Positions 25,043-34,000 of a stretch of DNA of 64,000 nt are shown here, piece after piece. Below the pieces are notes generated by a model. That model was given only the letters and a program-made list of their open reading frames with translations, was not told the origin of the DNA and ran no database searches. The DNA lies in NCBI GenBank assembly GCA_023443625.1, contig JAEZTQ010000005.1, positions 1 to 64,000 on the forward strand, given 5' to 3'. This DNA comes from Bacillota bacterium. Its GTDB lineage: Bacteria > Bacillota_A > Clostridia > Lachnospirales > Lachnospiraceae. Each line of letters opens with the position of its first letter. Position 1 is the stretch's first letter. Position numbers and translations under genes: made by a program.

Positions 25043-25336
25043 TTAAATTTGGGACAAATATATATTACAGGTTTCAAAATCAATATTCCATTGATGCCCT
25101 TCTGCCTGCTCCCATTGATATTTTTCATACATATCATCCCACCATGCCTGTAGCTTTAATTGGGTCTTTCCTAGTTCAGACAACATCTTATCCTGTAAAT
25201 TCTCTTTCCCTTCTTTGGTTAGTAAATCACTTTCCAGGGTAGCTGTAAGCTCTTCTATTCCTAACTTTCTCTCATAAAGACAGAGTATTTCATTTTTTTC
25301 CTCTTCCGTAACTTTACCGATCATTGTTCTCATCAT
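25043..25336 (-). CDS. CXXX-repeat peptide modification system small protein
   Basis: 97 residues, acidic and helical: IGKVTEEEKNEILCLYERKLGIEELTATL, then LKLQAWWDDMYEKYQWEQAEGHQWNIDFETCNIYL. The W-W-D-x-M-x-x-K-Y-x-W and W-x-I-D-F-x-T-C pattern matches a small protein family that I recall accompanying CXXX-repeat precursors and their radical-SAM enzyme. It may be a leader-binding or scaffold factor. It sits between the maturase (18 bases away) and the precursor. AAGGAACACAAGGAT precedes the ATG pair. Confidence 0.7.
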   Translation of the reverse strand: MMRTMIGKVTEEEKNEILCLYERKLGIEELTATLESDLLTKEGKENLQDKMLSELGKTQLKLQAWWDDMYEKYQWEQAEGHQWNIDFETCNIYLSQI

Positions 25337-25354
25337 ATCCTTGTGTTCCTTTCT

Positions 25355-27475
25355 TTAAACTTGTAATAACAATTCTAATGGATCGCTATAATCAATGTTT
25401 TTTAATATATTATCAAATTGCAAAGAGTTATTTTCCTTAAGTAATTCTTGTAATCTCATGGACTGTTCTCTTTCCGTATGACTAACTACACATTGCATTT
25501 TAGAAGGGATATGAAGTTCATTTGTCATTTTCAAATTTAAATATTTACATCGATTGCAGCTGTAAACATCACATTTACTGCAGATAGGTGCATTATCCGA
25601 TTGAAGCAGCTGAGGATTTTTGATCTTTATTCCTTCCTCTAGAGTACCGATATCATTGTCAGGATCATCAAAATAAAATGCTGGACACAGATATATCTTA
25701 CCGTTTGGTGCTAAAGCAAAAGTATTGCTTCCGGCATCGCAGTTATGCATTGCCTTCAAATCCCATAAGTCAGTCAGGACATTGATTTCATGGATATCTC
25801 CTTGCAAGTATTTGTCAGCCAGATAATCAACGGTTTTACTGAGTTCCCCTTTATACTTGAGGATATCGTCCTCCTTCCAGGTATCCAGGTCCTCAATCAC
25901 AAGATTAATTCTATATACTGTACTTAAAATCTCTGTTATGTATTGATATAAATTGCTTATGCTTGCCTTGTTGATAATTAAGATACTGTTATCGATATCA
26001 TCCTTATGTTCAACTTTATTGTCATAGACGGAAATCACATTATCCTGCTGCCCTGCTTTATCGATTATAATGTATTCTTCATATTTTTCTTTCTCAATTC
26101 CTTGGGGTGTTCCTAGAAAGGCTGGTTTATAACCCTTATCTTCACAGAAGGCTAAGCCTCTTTCTATAAGCTCAGGTAACATAATGTTATTGGTACCCTT
26201 ATTATTTCTATAATTACAATGCGGTGTTATAGCATCACTGGTTATAAATTGCAGGTATTTACGTCCTTCCTTTAATCTCTTATACTTTGTTCTTTCAGAA
26301 GGAAGCCCGGTTACCTCTTCGAACTTTTCCCAGAAATATTTGTTTGCACGAACCGTTGCTTTATGCATTTTGCAGAGATAGATCGCTCTTTGATAAATGG
26401 TCTCTGTATCTGCCATATCATAATTACAACCCTGACACCAGGCACAACCGCTTGCAACTTCACATGTAACACATTCCGGCAGGCTCTGATTTTGCAAAGT
26501 CAGTGTATGAAAAGGCCTTAATTTATCTTGATTAATTCCTGTATCTGCATTTCCGATAATAAGTGCTTTTCTGTTATTAAGACTGATATTGTAAAACCTT
26601 ACACAGGGAACAAAATTACCATCACAATCAATTGCCAGCATCTTACCGGCACCGCAAAAATTCCTGCCAATTTCCTCCTTCGTTAGTGGATAGCCTATAT
26701 GTGGATCAAAAAACCTTACGGAATACTTTTTCCACATCTCATTCTCAATACAATAGTCAGCCAACTCCATTAACTGTTGCTCCATGATACTGTCATCCCC
26801 TTCTTGCCATACATCTTCAAAGACAACATTTGCTGCCACTGTTTCTATTCCCAAATCCCATAGGCTTATTACACTATCCTTAAGATAAGGAATGTCGTCA
26901 TGAGCAAAGGTAGCCTTTGTATAGGCACTAGGAAATTGTTCAAGCCACAGGGGAACATTTGCGACTACATCATCATAGGAGCCACTGCCATCGGGTCTAA
27001 CCCGCTGTAAATCATGTTTTGTCTTATTCCCATCCACGCTCAGGCCCAAAGAAAGATGGTAATGATTCTTTTTTATATAGTTTTGAACAGCAGGTGTATT
27101 GTATAGAAGGCCATTGCTTGAAATAGATATTCTATAACTATTGAACCAGGGATGATCCAGGAGGAACATCTGCTGCTTGATATAGTCAGTAATTTTATCC
27201 ACCAGCTCAATCTCCATAAAAGCCTCTCCACCGATAAACTCCCATACGATGGACTCTTCAAGAAAGTTTTCTCTGTGGGAAAGGATGTAATCAATTGTTT
27301 TTTTGGCAGTTGCAAAGGTCATCTTTTTAAAGCTATTCTTACCCGTCATATAACAATACTTACAGGCAAGATTACAATCTTCTGTAACACAGATGGTAAT
27401 GGTTTTGGGTGCACTACCCAAGCCACTCCATGGGGATGGTAAAATACCCATTGTAACGTTTGATTCACTATTCAT
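25355..27475 (-). CDS. Radical-SAM peptide maturase (CXXX-repeat target type) fused to second SPASM-like partner domain
   Basis: 706 residues. Residues 1-400 are a radical-SAM enzyme: C34-x3-C38-x2-C41 binds the catalytic 4Fe-4S cluster (CNLACKYCY). GGEAF follows at about 82. A SPASM region has C274, C291 and C335/C338/C344/C347/C350 for auxiliary clusters. From about residue 405 (KYLQFITSDAITPHCNYRN) a second unit begins. It lacks CX3CX2C but ends in its own SPASM-like set: C579, C597 and C632/C635/C640/C643. In related loci this second unit is, to my recollection, a separate 'CXXX repeat peptide maturase' gene, so this looks like a fusion. The start overlaps the subtilase stop (ATGA), with GAGGAG upstream. 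It should install thioether or similar links in the 24731-24910 peptide. Confidence 0.8.
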   Translation of the reverse strand: MNSESNVTMGILPSPWSGLGSAPKTITICVTEDCNLACKYCYMTGKNSFKKMTFATAKKTIDYILSHRENFLEESIVWEFIGGEAFMEIELVDKITDYIKQQMFLLDHPWFNSYRISISSNGLLYNTPAVQNYIKKNHYHLSLGLSVDGNKTKHDLQRVRPDGSGSYDDVVANVPLWLEQFPSAYTKATFAHDDIPYLKDSVISLWDLGIETVAANVVFEDVWQEGDDSIMEQQLMELADYCIENEMWKKYSVRFFDPHIGYPLTKEEIGRNFCGAGKMLAIDCDGNFVPCVRFYNISLNNRKALIIGNADTGINQDKLRPFHTLTLQNQSLPECVTCEVASGCAWCQGCNYDMADTETIYQRAIYLCKMHKATVRANKYFWEKFEEVTGLPSERTKYKRLKEGRKYLQFITSDAITPHCNYRNNKGTNNIMLPELIERGLAFCEDKGYKPAFLGTPQGIEKEKYEEYIIIDKAGQQDNVISVYDNKVEHKDDIDNSILIINKASISNLYQYITEILSTVYRINLVIEDLDTWKEDDILKYKGELSKTVDYLADKYLQGDIHEINVLTDLWDLKAMHNCDAGSNTFALAPNGKIYLCPAFYFDDPDNDIGTLEEGIKIKNPQLLQSDNAPICSKCDVYSCNRCKYLNLKMTNELHIPSKMQCVVSHTEREQSMRLQELLKENNSLQFDNILKNIDYSDPLELLLQV

Positions 27476-28185
27476 TTTATCACTCCTCTTCTATAATCTC
27501 CCTGTATCAAGGCAGCCTTTGCTTCCTTTAGGGATAGGTTTTGGTTGTTCTTTAGTAATACTGCTAGGTGCCCTGTGATATAAGCTGCTGCTATGCTTGT
27601 CCCCTTGGCATTCTTTATACTAGATATTTCCTGAATGCAGTCGATACCCTCCGTTCCTATTGGTGCATAAAAGAATCCTCGTTGATAATAATATTGCTTA
27701 TAGTTATCTAATAAATCGGATTTCACGCCAAATACGCCAGTTAAATAAGCCGGGTAGGAAGTTTTTCCGGAATTATTAGTAGCTGCAACCAAGGGAATAT
27801 TAAGCTTTTTTGCCTCTTTTACTATCTTATGTAACGGAATTATATATTTCTTTTTCAAAGTACCTAAGCTCATATGAATTATATCTGGGAAATCATCAAA
27901 TACCTGACTTAGAGAATTCACAAAGACCCTACCATCCGCCATTAAATTCTCATCTAGGATATTTACACTAATTAATTCAACATCACGGCATATACAGCGT
28001 ATTATCATTGCTACTGTTGTACCATGAAGATTTCTAACAGGCATATTTTTATTTTCCTCTATATAGCCCTTATTGTTAATTCCATAGCCTGTTGATTTTA
28101 TTACACTTTCCTTCAAATCAGATATTTGTGTATCGATACCGCTATCGATAATCGCTATCCTAATTTTTCTACCCTTTTCACTCAA
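27472..28185 (-). CDS. Subtilisin-like serine protease (S8), probable leader peptidase of the RiPP locus
   Basis: 237 residues, short for S8 and without signal peptide or prodomain, so cytoplasmic. The triad is clear: D14 in AIIDSGID, H54 in NLHGTTVA, and S197 in KGTSIAAAYITGHLA, with the oxyanion Asn in AATNNSG (about 137). The start is TTG at 28185, with AAGGAGG 9 bases upstream inside the end of the ABC gene. It overlaps the maturase start by 4 bases. Small S8 enzymes in radical-SAM peptide loci are thought to remove leaders. That role here is inferred from context. Confidence 0.85.
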   Translation of the reverse strand: MSEKGRKIRIAIIDSGIDTQISDLKESVIKSTGYGINNKGYIEENKNMPVRNLHGTTVAMIIRCICRDVELISVNILDENLMADGRVFVNSLSQVFDDFPDIIHMSLGTLKKKYIIPLHKIVKEAKKLNIPLVAATNNSGKTSYPAYLTGVFGVKSDLLDNYKQYYYQRGFFYAPIGTEGIDCIQEISSIKNAKGTSIAAAYITGHLAVLLKNNQNLSLKEAKAALIQGDYRRGVIK

Positions 28186-28186
28186 A

Positions 28187-29968
28187 TCAAATCACCTCCT
28201 TGCAACTCTCATTAATAATATCTAGCTCGGATTGATACAATCTTTGATAGATACTGTTAGACCTAATTAAAGTTTGGTGATTACCTCTGCCAACTATTTT
28301 TCCCTTATCCACCACATAGATAACATCAGCTTCTATTATGGTAGAAAGCCTATGGGCGATAATTACAACCGTACAATCAACGGATATAGAATCCATAGCC
28401 TTTTTGATATAGAATTGGGATTCATTATCTAAGGCTGAGGTTGCCTCATCAAAAAGTATGATCTTTGATTTCTTTAACAACGCCCTAGCAATGGCTATTC
28501 GCTGACGTTGGCCTCCCGAAAGATTTATACCATTCTCCCCTAATATGGAATTATATTTTTCTGGTAAGGAATCTATATATTCATGGATATAAGCTCTTTT
28601 ACACGCATCTTCCATCTCCTGTGGTGAGGCATCTGCCTTAGCCAGTAGCAAATTATCTTTCATGGACATATTAAATAGAAAGGGTTCCTGGCGTACAACG
28701 GATATCTGGGTTCGTAAAGCATCTTCTGCGAATTCATTAATATCAATTTCATCAATTAGGATACGGCCTTTTAAAGGGGTATAAAACTTAAGTAATAAAT
28801 TAAACATGGTTGTTTTACCACTCCCGCTACTACCAACGATTGCTGTTCTGCTCTTTGCAGGAATTGTTAGTGATATGTTATTAAGTACCATATGTTCGCT
28901 ATTAAAACCAAAGGACACATTATCAAATTTGATATTACCGGAGAGGTCATTTAACCTCCGTTCACCAAACTCTTCCGCGGTAAAATCCAGTCCGTCTATT
29001 AATTTAAAAATTCTCTCTAGGGAATTCATAACCTGTTGTAAGTTCAAATTGATACTACTAATATTCATAATTGATCCAGAAAACTGACTGGAATAGGAAT
29101 AGAAGGCGATAAAATACTGAATGTCTAATATGCCCTTTGTTACATATAATCCCCCTATAAAGACAACCACCATTTGTGTGATGAAGCTAACACTGTTAGA
29201 AAGTGCCTGTGACTTGGCGTTGTGTAGTGTAAGATCCACTATCTTTTTTCTTATTATATTTGTCCTTTTGATAAATGAATTAAATTTATATTTTTTAATT
29301 CCAAGGCTCTTTATTTCTCTGATACCCCAGATAGCTTCACCGGAATCACTGAAATATTTATCATATAATTTAGACAATTGAAGATTCTCAGTTCTTATTT
29401 TGTTTCCATAGTGACGAAATATCAGAAAGGAAATGGGGAAGGAAAGTATTATGATGAAAGATAAGGTACCACTGATAGCAAATACAGTTATACCGATTGC
29501 TATGAGCCTGATAAGATCCACAACGGAATTCAGAAGTGTTCCAGTAAGGGCACTTGCTACTTGGTTGGCATCTCCATGTAGCCTGGACATGAATTCTCCG
29601 TTATCAATTTCATCATATGCTTTAATGGGGAGGTCAAGTAAGGATTTATACATCTCCTTTTTAATATCATATATGATGCTTTGATTAAGTGAAGCAAAGA
29701 GATAGGATTGAACATAGGTAATTAAGATAGTGAGCATACCCACTAACAGACTATATAAAATATATAGTCTCATTTCACTAATATGACTTTGAAATAAATA
29801 TTTCAGTATTCTACCCCAGAATAAGGGCTGGACAATTCCAGTACCTATTCCGCTGAGTATACACAACAAAGCAAGTATAAATTTGATTTTGTAAGGTACT
29901 ATAAATTTCAAGGCCCTTTTTATTAATTGTAAATCCTTATTATGGAATGATTTTATCTTCCTGTTCAT
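28187..29968 (-). CDS. ABC exporter half-transporter (fused membrane and ATPase domains)
   Basis: 593 residues. Six membrane helices in residues about 30-310 are followed by an ATPase with Walker A GSSGSGKTT (about 380), Q-loop RQEPFLF, signature LSGGQRQRIAIARALL and Walker B IILFDEATSALD. There is no N-terminal C39 peptidase domain, so leader cleavage must be done by another enzyme, here plausibly the adjacent S8 protease. It lies one base from the protease gene and heads the RiPP operon. It likely exports the mature peptide. Confidence 0.88.
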   Translation of the reverse strand: MNRKIKSFHNKDLQLIKRALKFIVPYKIKFILALLCILSGIGTGIVQPLFWGRILKYLFQSHISEMRLYILYSLLVGMLTILITYVQSYLFASLNQSIIYDIKKEMYKSLLDLPIKAYDEIDNGEFMSRLHGDANQVASALTGTLLNSVVDLIRLIAIGITVFAISGTLSFIIILSFPISFLIFRHYGNKIRTENLQLSKLYDKYFSDSGEAIWGIREIKSLGIKKYKFNSFIKRTNIIRKKIVDLTLHNAKSQALSNSVSFITQMVVVFIGGLYVTKGILDIQYFIAFYSYSSQFSGSIMNISSINLNLQQVMNSLERIFKLIDGLDFTAEEFGERRLNDLSGNIKFDNVSFGFNSEHMVLNNISLTIPAKSRTAIVGSSGSGKTTMFNLLLKFYTPLKGRILIDEIDINEFAEDALRTQISVVRQEPFLFNMSMKDNLLLAKADASPQEMEDACKRAYIHEYIDSLPEKYNSILGENGINLSGGQRQRIAIARALLKKSKIILFDEATSALDNESQFYIKKAMDSISVDCTVVIIAHRLSTIIEADVIYVVDKGKIVGRGNHQTLIRSNSIYQRLYQSELDIINESCKEVI

Positions 29969-30025
29969 GTTTTTACCCTCAAATTATATATTAGTGTTAA
30001 GCTATTCAGTAAGACCAATGAATAT

Positions 30026-30209
30026 AGTGTGAAAATAAAAAGCAATTTTCACACTTAGAAGTTTGTGCCTGCGTAATCCTCGGCACAAACTAACTCAAAG
30101 GGAAGGCATGTACTGTTAGTGTGAAAATAAAAAGCAATTTTCACACTTAGAAGTTTGTACCTGCGTAATCCTCGGCACAAACTAACTCAAAGGGAAGGCA
30201 TGTACTGTT
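30026..30209 (+). repeat. Two tandem 92-bp structured repeats
   Basis: Units start at 30026 and 30118 and are nearly identical. Each has hairpin A (GTGTGAAAAT / ATTTTCACAC, loop AAAAAGCA) and hairpin B (GTTTGTGCC / GGCACAAAC), then TAACTCAAAGGGAAGGCATG and a short tail. A third unit begins at 30210 but stops after 6 bases. Three more units lie inverted at 46461-46740. Confidence 0.8.
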
Positions 30210-30398
30210 AGTGTGCCTTATTAAAAATATATGTCTTAAAAATAAATACTAATTTAAATCTACTTTACAACAGTCTTTTATATAATTTATCACCGCCTGG
30301 AAACCTTGGTATAAACTCAGGCAGCAATTATCTACTTCTTATTTTTTGCTTTCATTCATTAATAGACTAATAAAATAGTTATAAAGCCACTCTAATGT

Positions 30399-30709
30399 TT
30401 ATCTGCTATATGTAGAAACATAATATGACGGGTTTGGATTATTAGCATTTACACCATTGGAAGAATAATAATTTGCTGTTGTATCATCCGCTACCGCAGC
30501 GCAGGATGTACAGGAATTAAATGCCCAGCAGTTTCGACAATATTCTTCTGTAAGCTTTCCTATATTCAAAATATCTTTAAATGAAGCAAATCATAATGCT
30601 TTTTCCCCATCTTAATAATTGTATTCGTATTTACATCAAAAGCGTAATAACTACCAAAGGTAGAAAACAGGTGTATAAATGGATCCTCTTTTTATATTAT
30701 ATTTTTCAT
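30399..30709 (-). pseudogene. Remnant of a second radical-SAM peptide maturase
   Basis: The minus strand has ATG at 30709 behind TAGGAG, then MKNII-stop-KEDPFIHLFSTFGSYYAFD and NTNTIIKMGKKHYDLL. This is the N-terminal 'recognition' style of clostridial Cys-rich-peptide maturases. After a jump and frame change it continues as ILNIGKLTEEYCRNCWAFNSC and TSCAAVADD, a SPASM C-terminus, to TAA at 30399. The whole radical-SAM core is deleted. It lies upstream of the ABC/S8 genes, so the exporter and protease may once have served a different maturase. Confidence 0.65.
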
Positions 30710-31055
30710 AGATTATTCTCCTATATTTACACTAATATTGTAACACTTTACCATATTATGCCATAGATTGTCAATGCAATTGTTTATATTTGTAAATTTA
30801 TAACCAGCTTCTGTTGTAACAGGATGTACCAGTATGTGTTATCAAAGCCAAATCATATCCATAGCACAGCAAGAGCCAGCTTAAATGTGCAACCCATTTA
30901 AACTGGCTCTGTTACTACATCAACGTGTAGAATCTATTTTACAAGGTACTAGCGAAGAGGATCGTTTGTTTTCCTTTCTAAAATTAACAGTTTACAAATT
31001 CACACTATATAACATTAAATTTAGAATTATATGGAAACTAGCAGGTCTACCCCTA
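30710..31055. other. Gap after the NRPS gene with one long hairpin
   Basis: No gene is supported. At 30872-30910 the arms AGAGCCAGCTTAAATG and CATTTAAACTGGCTCT (one mismatch, 7-base loop) form a 15-pair stem. It lies about 145 bases past the NRPS stop and may end or stabilise that transcript, although a T-run is absent on the minus strand. Confidence 0.45.
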
Positions 31056-34000
31056 TCATTGCCTCTTATAATATTCTGCAAAGAAATCTTGCAAAGCAGC
31101 TGTTTCATAAGCCTTCGCTTCCAGCAATTTAAGAATGGCCGCATCAGTTATGGATACATCATTTACCATGTCATAGTCCAGTATGGAAAATAGAATTTCT
31201 CTCACCAACTTCTCCAGCTTCTCATACTTCTCACCAAGTGCATCGTATAGATCATTTCTTTCCCCATCACCTTTCTTTAAGAATACAATCCTTAGATTCA
31301 TCATCCGTTTATGATCAAAAAGGATATTAAAGAGGCGAATGTCCATCATCTCTTGTTTTTTGGTGATGGCATCCTGGATATATTGGATCAGAGTATCATA
31401 TACATTCAGACCAAAAGCTTTATACTGGGAATCGCCTTGATTATTGAATAAATACCAGTATTCCGGGATGTTACAATGATAATATTCTTCTATGGTTTGG
31501 ATGATATTTATCTTGTCGAAACCATATTCGATACTATGTTCCGGCTTTACCTTGTATAAATAAAATAATCCCTTTAAAAAATTTGATCTCTCATCCAGAA
31601 TACAATTGTTGAAGGCAAGTCTGAATTCATCAAAATCTATTTCGCTAAACATATACTTTTGTGTTTGGGAAAAGATAAAATCTGAACAGAATAATACTCG
31701 TTTTTCTTTATCATATCCATGGATCATCACATCATGGCATAAATTATCTTTATGATAATACCTACTTTGTTTTACATGATAATAATTTATCATCATATGA
31801 ACATATGTCTGGCTATCGATTAAACTACATACAAAGTCCAAAACATCCATGTTCATCATAGTAAAGGTTGTTGTACTTATCTTTTGAGATAAGATCCATG
31901 GACATACTTCAGGTGCTCTTACTTCATTGGGCATAGGGAAGTAAAAATCAAAGAAGCAATTACCTTCATCCTTATGTATATATAATTGAATATAGTTACG
32001 CATTGCCCATTCATAGGTGTGGTCATAAGCACCTAATATGGATAGTAAATGGGCATGATGGTTAAAGGAAGTAATCACAGGGTAGGTAATGGGCAGCTTA
32101 TGGAGCGTATCCGTCCAGCTTTCAATTTTATCTTCTTCCACATAGTTTCTCTTATCACTGGATTGATTGTCGTTGTATTTCATCTCACTGGTCTCTTCCA
32201 GGACGAGAGCCACTTCTGAACTAGAATAATCCATTAAATAAGCAGCCAACTTTTCTGGAGTTGAATTAGTGAACACATCCAATAGCTCATAATTCTCAAA
32301 ATACTTCTTCAGTTCTTTGGATAGCATAACTACAAGTAAGGAATGTCCACCAAGTTCAAAGAAATCATGATGGATGCCAACTTCCTCTACATTAAGAATG
32401 GCTGCGAAGATCTCACAGATTATCCTTTGGCTTTCATTCATAGGTGCTACATAATCCACCGTAATTCTTGCACCTTTCTCAGGTTCGGGCAATGCCTTTC
32501 TGTTAATCTTACCATTGGGTGTAAAGGGCATTTCATCAAGTCTTACGAAATAATTAGGTATCATATAGGAGGTCAGGGTTTTCGCTAGTTCTTCTCTTAA
32601 TCTGCTAATCTCCATGTCTTCCTCTGACACATAATAAGCACAAAGCTCCTTTTCCGCAGTGTTACCAAAGGCAATCACTGCTGCATATCTTATTCCCGGT
32701 ATGACTGACATGGCATTATCAATTTCTCCAAGTTCAATGCGATAGCCTCTGATCTTCACCTGATAATCCATTCTACCCAGGTACTCTGTATCGCCATCGG
32801 CCCTAATCAGTGCCAAATCTCCCGTTCGATAAGCCCTGTCACCATTTTTTAAAGTGATAAATCTCTCCTGGGTTAGTTCCTCTGCATGGATATATCCTCT
32901 TCCTACCCCGTCTCCTCCGATACATAGCTCACCCTTCATTCCAACAGGAAGTACATTCTGATTGTCATCGTGAATATAAAACTTGGTATTGGCTATGGGC
33001 TTTCCTATGGTAAGATGACTTTCCTTGGCCGTGACATCTTTGGCAGAGGACCAGATAGTTGTCTCCGTTGGCCCATATACATTGATAATCCTTAAGTTAG
33101 GATATTCACGTAAATCCTTTAAGAGATCCTCAGGAAATGCTTCCCCGCCTACCAACACTAATTTAATATTTTCAAAGGCTTTTCTAAAACTATCCCCCTG
33201 TAATAAGAGCTTAAATCTGGAGGGTGTTGATTGGATTACTTCTATCCCATCTCTTAGAATCATATCTGCAACTGCGTGGGAATCCATATCTTCTCTGTTC
33301 TTTGTCATTGTAACCGTCATACCCTTGGTTAGGGGTAGAAGACATTCCAATCCAAAGATATCAAAGGATACGGTGGTAAGACATATTATTTTGCTATAAT
33401 GAGTGATGCCTGTGGAAAGTTCCATTCCCTTTATAAAATTTATTACCTGCCTGTGTTCAATCATCACGCCCTTTGGCTTTCCGGTGGAACCAGAGGTATA
33501 TAGTACATAGGCAAGATCCGTACTTTCGCTGATGCTAACAGGATTTTCGCTATTACTATTTTCATCCATGCACAGGGACAGAGAAATGATTATCTTGCCA
33601 TCTGGCAGCTTCTCATGAAAGCTTTCTTCTGCAAGAACAACTGCTGCCTGGCTGTGATCTAACATGTAGCTAATTCTTTCCTCTGGATACTCGGGATCAA
33701 GGGGTAGATAAGCCGCTCCTGATTTTAAAACACCAAGAATTCCAGCAAAAAGGTTGACACTTCGATCTGCTAATATGGGTATGATATCTCCAGGTTTTAC
33801 TCCTAGGGTACGGAGTCTGTTTGCAATACGATTTGCCCTCTTATTCAGTAGGCTATACTCTAATTCCTCCTCACCACATTTGACAGCGATTTTATCCGGT
33901 AATACCCCAACCTGTCTCTCAAATAGCTCTGCAAGGGTTGCTTTCTCTTCGTAAGAAACCTTGGTGTCATTGACTGATTTAAGAATTTCTTTGTCTTCTT

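Noticed and set aside
29969..30025. TATAAT directly before the ABC exporter gene as promoter
   Set aside because: It lies only a few bases from the ribosome site and has no convincing -35, so the true promoter is probably further upstream.
30885..31193. Plus-strand ORF of 102 codons at the NRPS end
   Set aside because: It overlaps the NRPS C-terminus, has no ribosome site and resembles no protein family; the NRPS frame is the real one.
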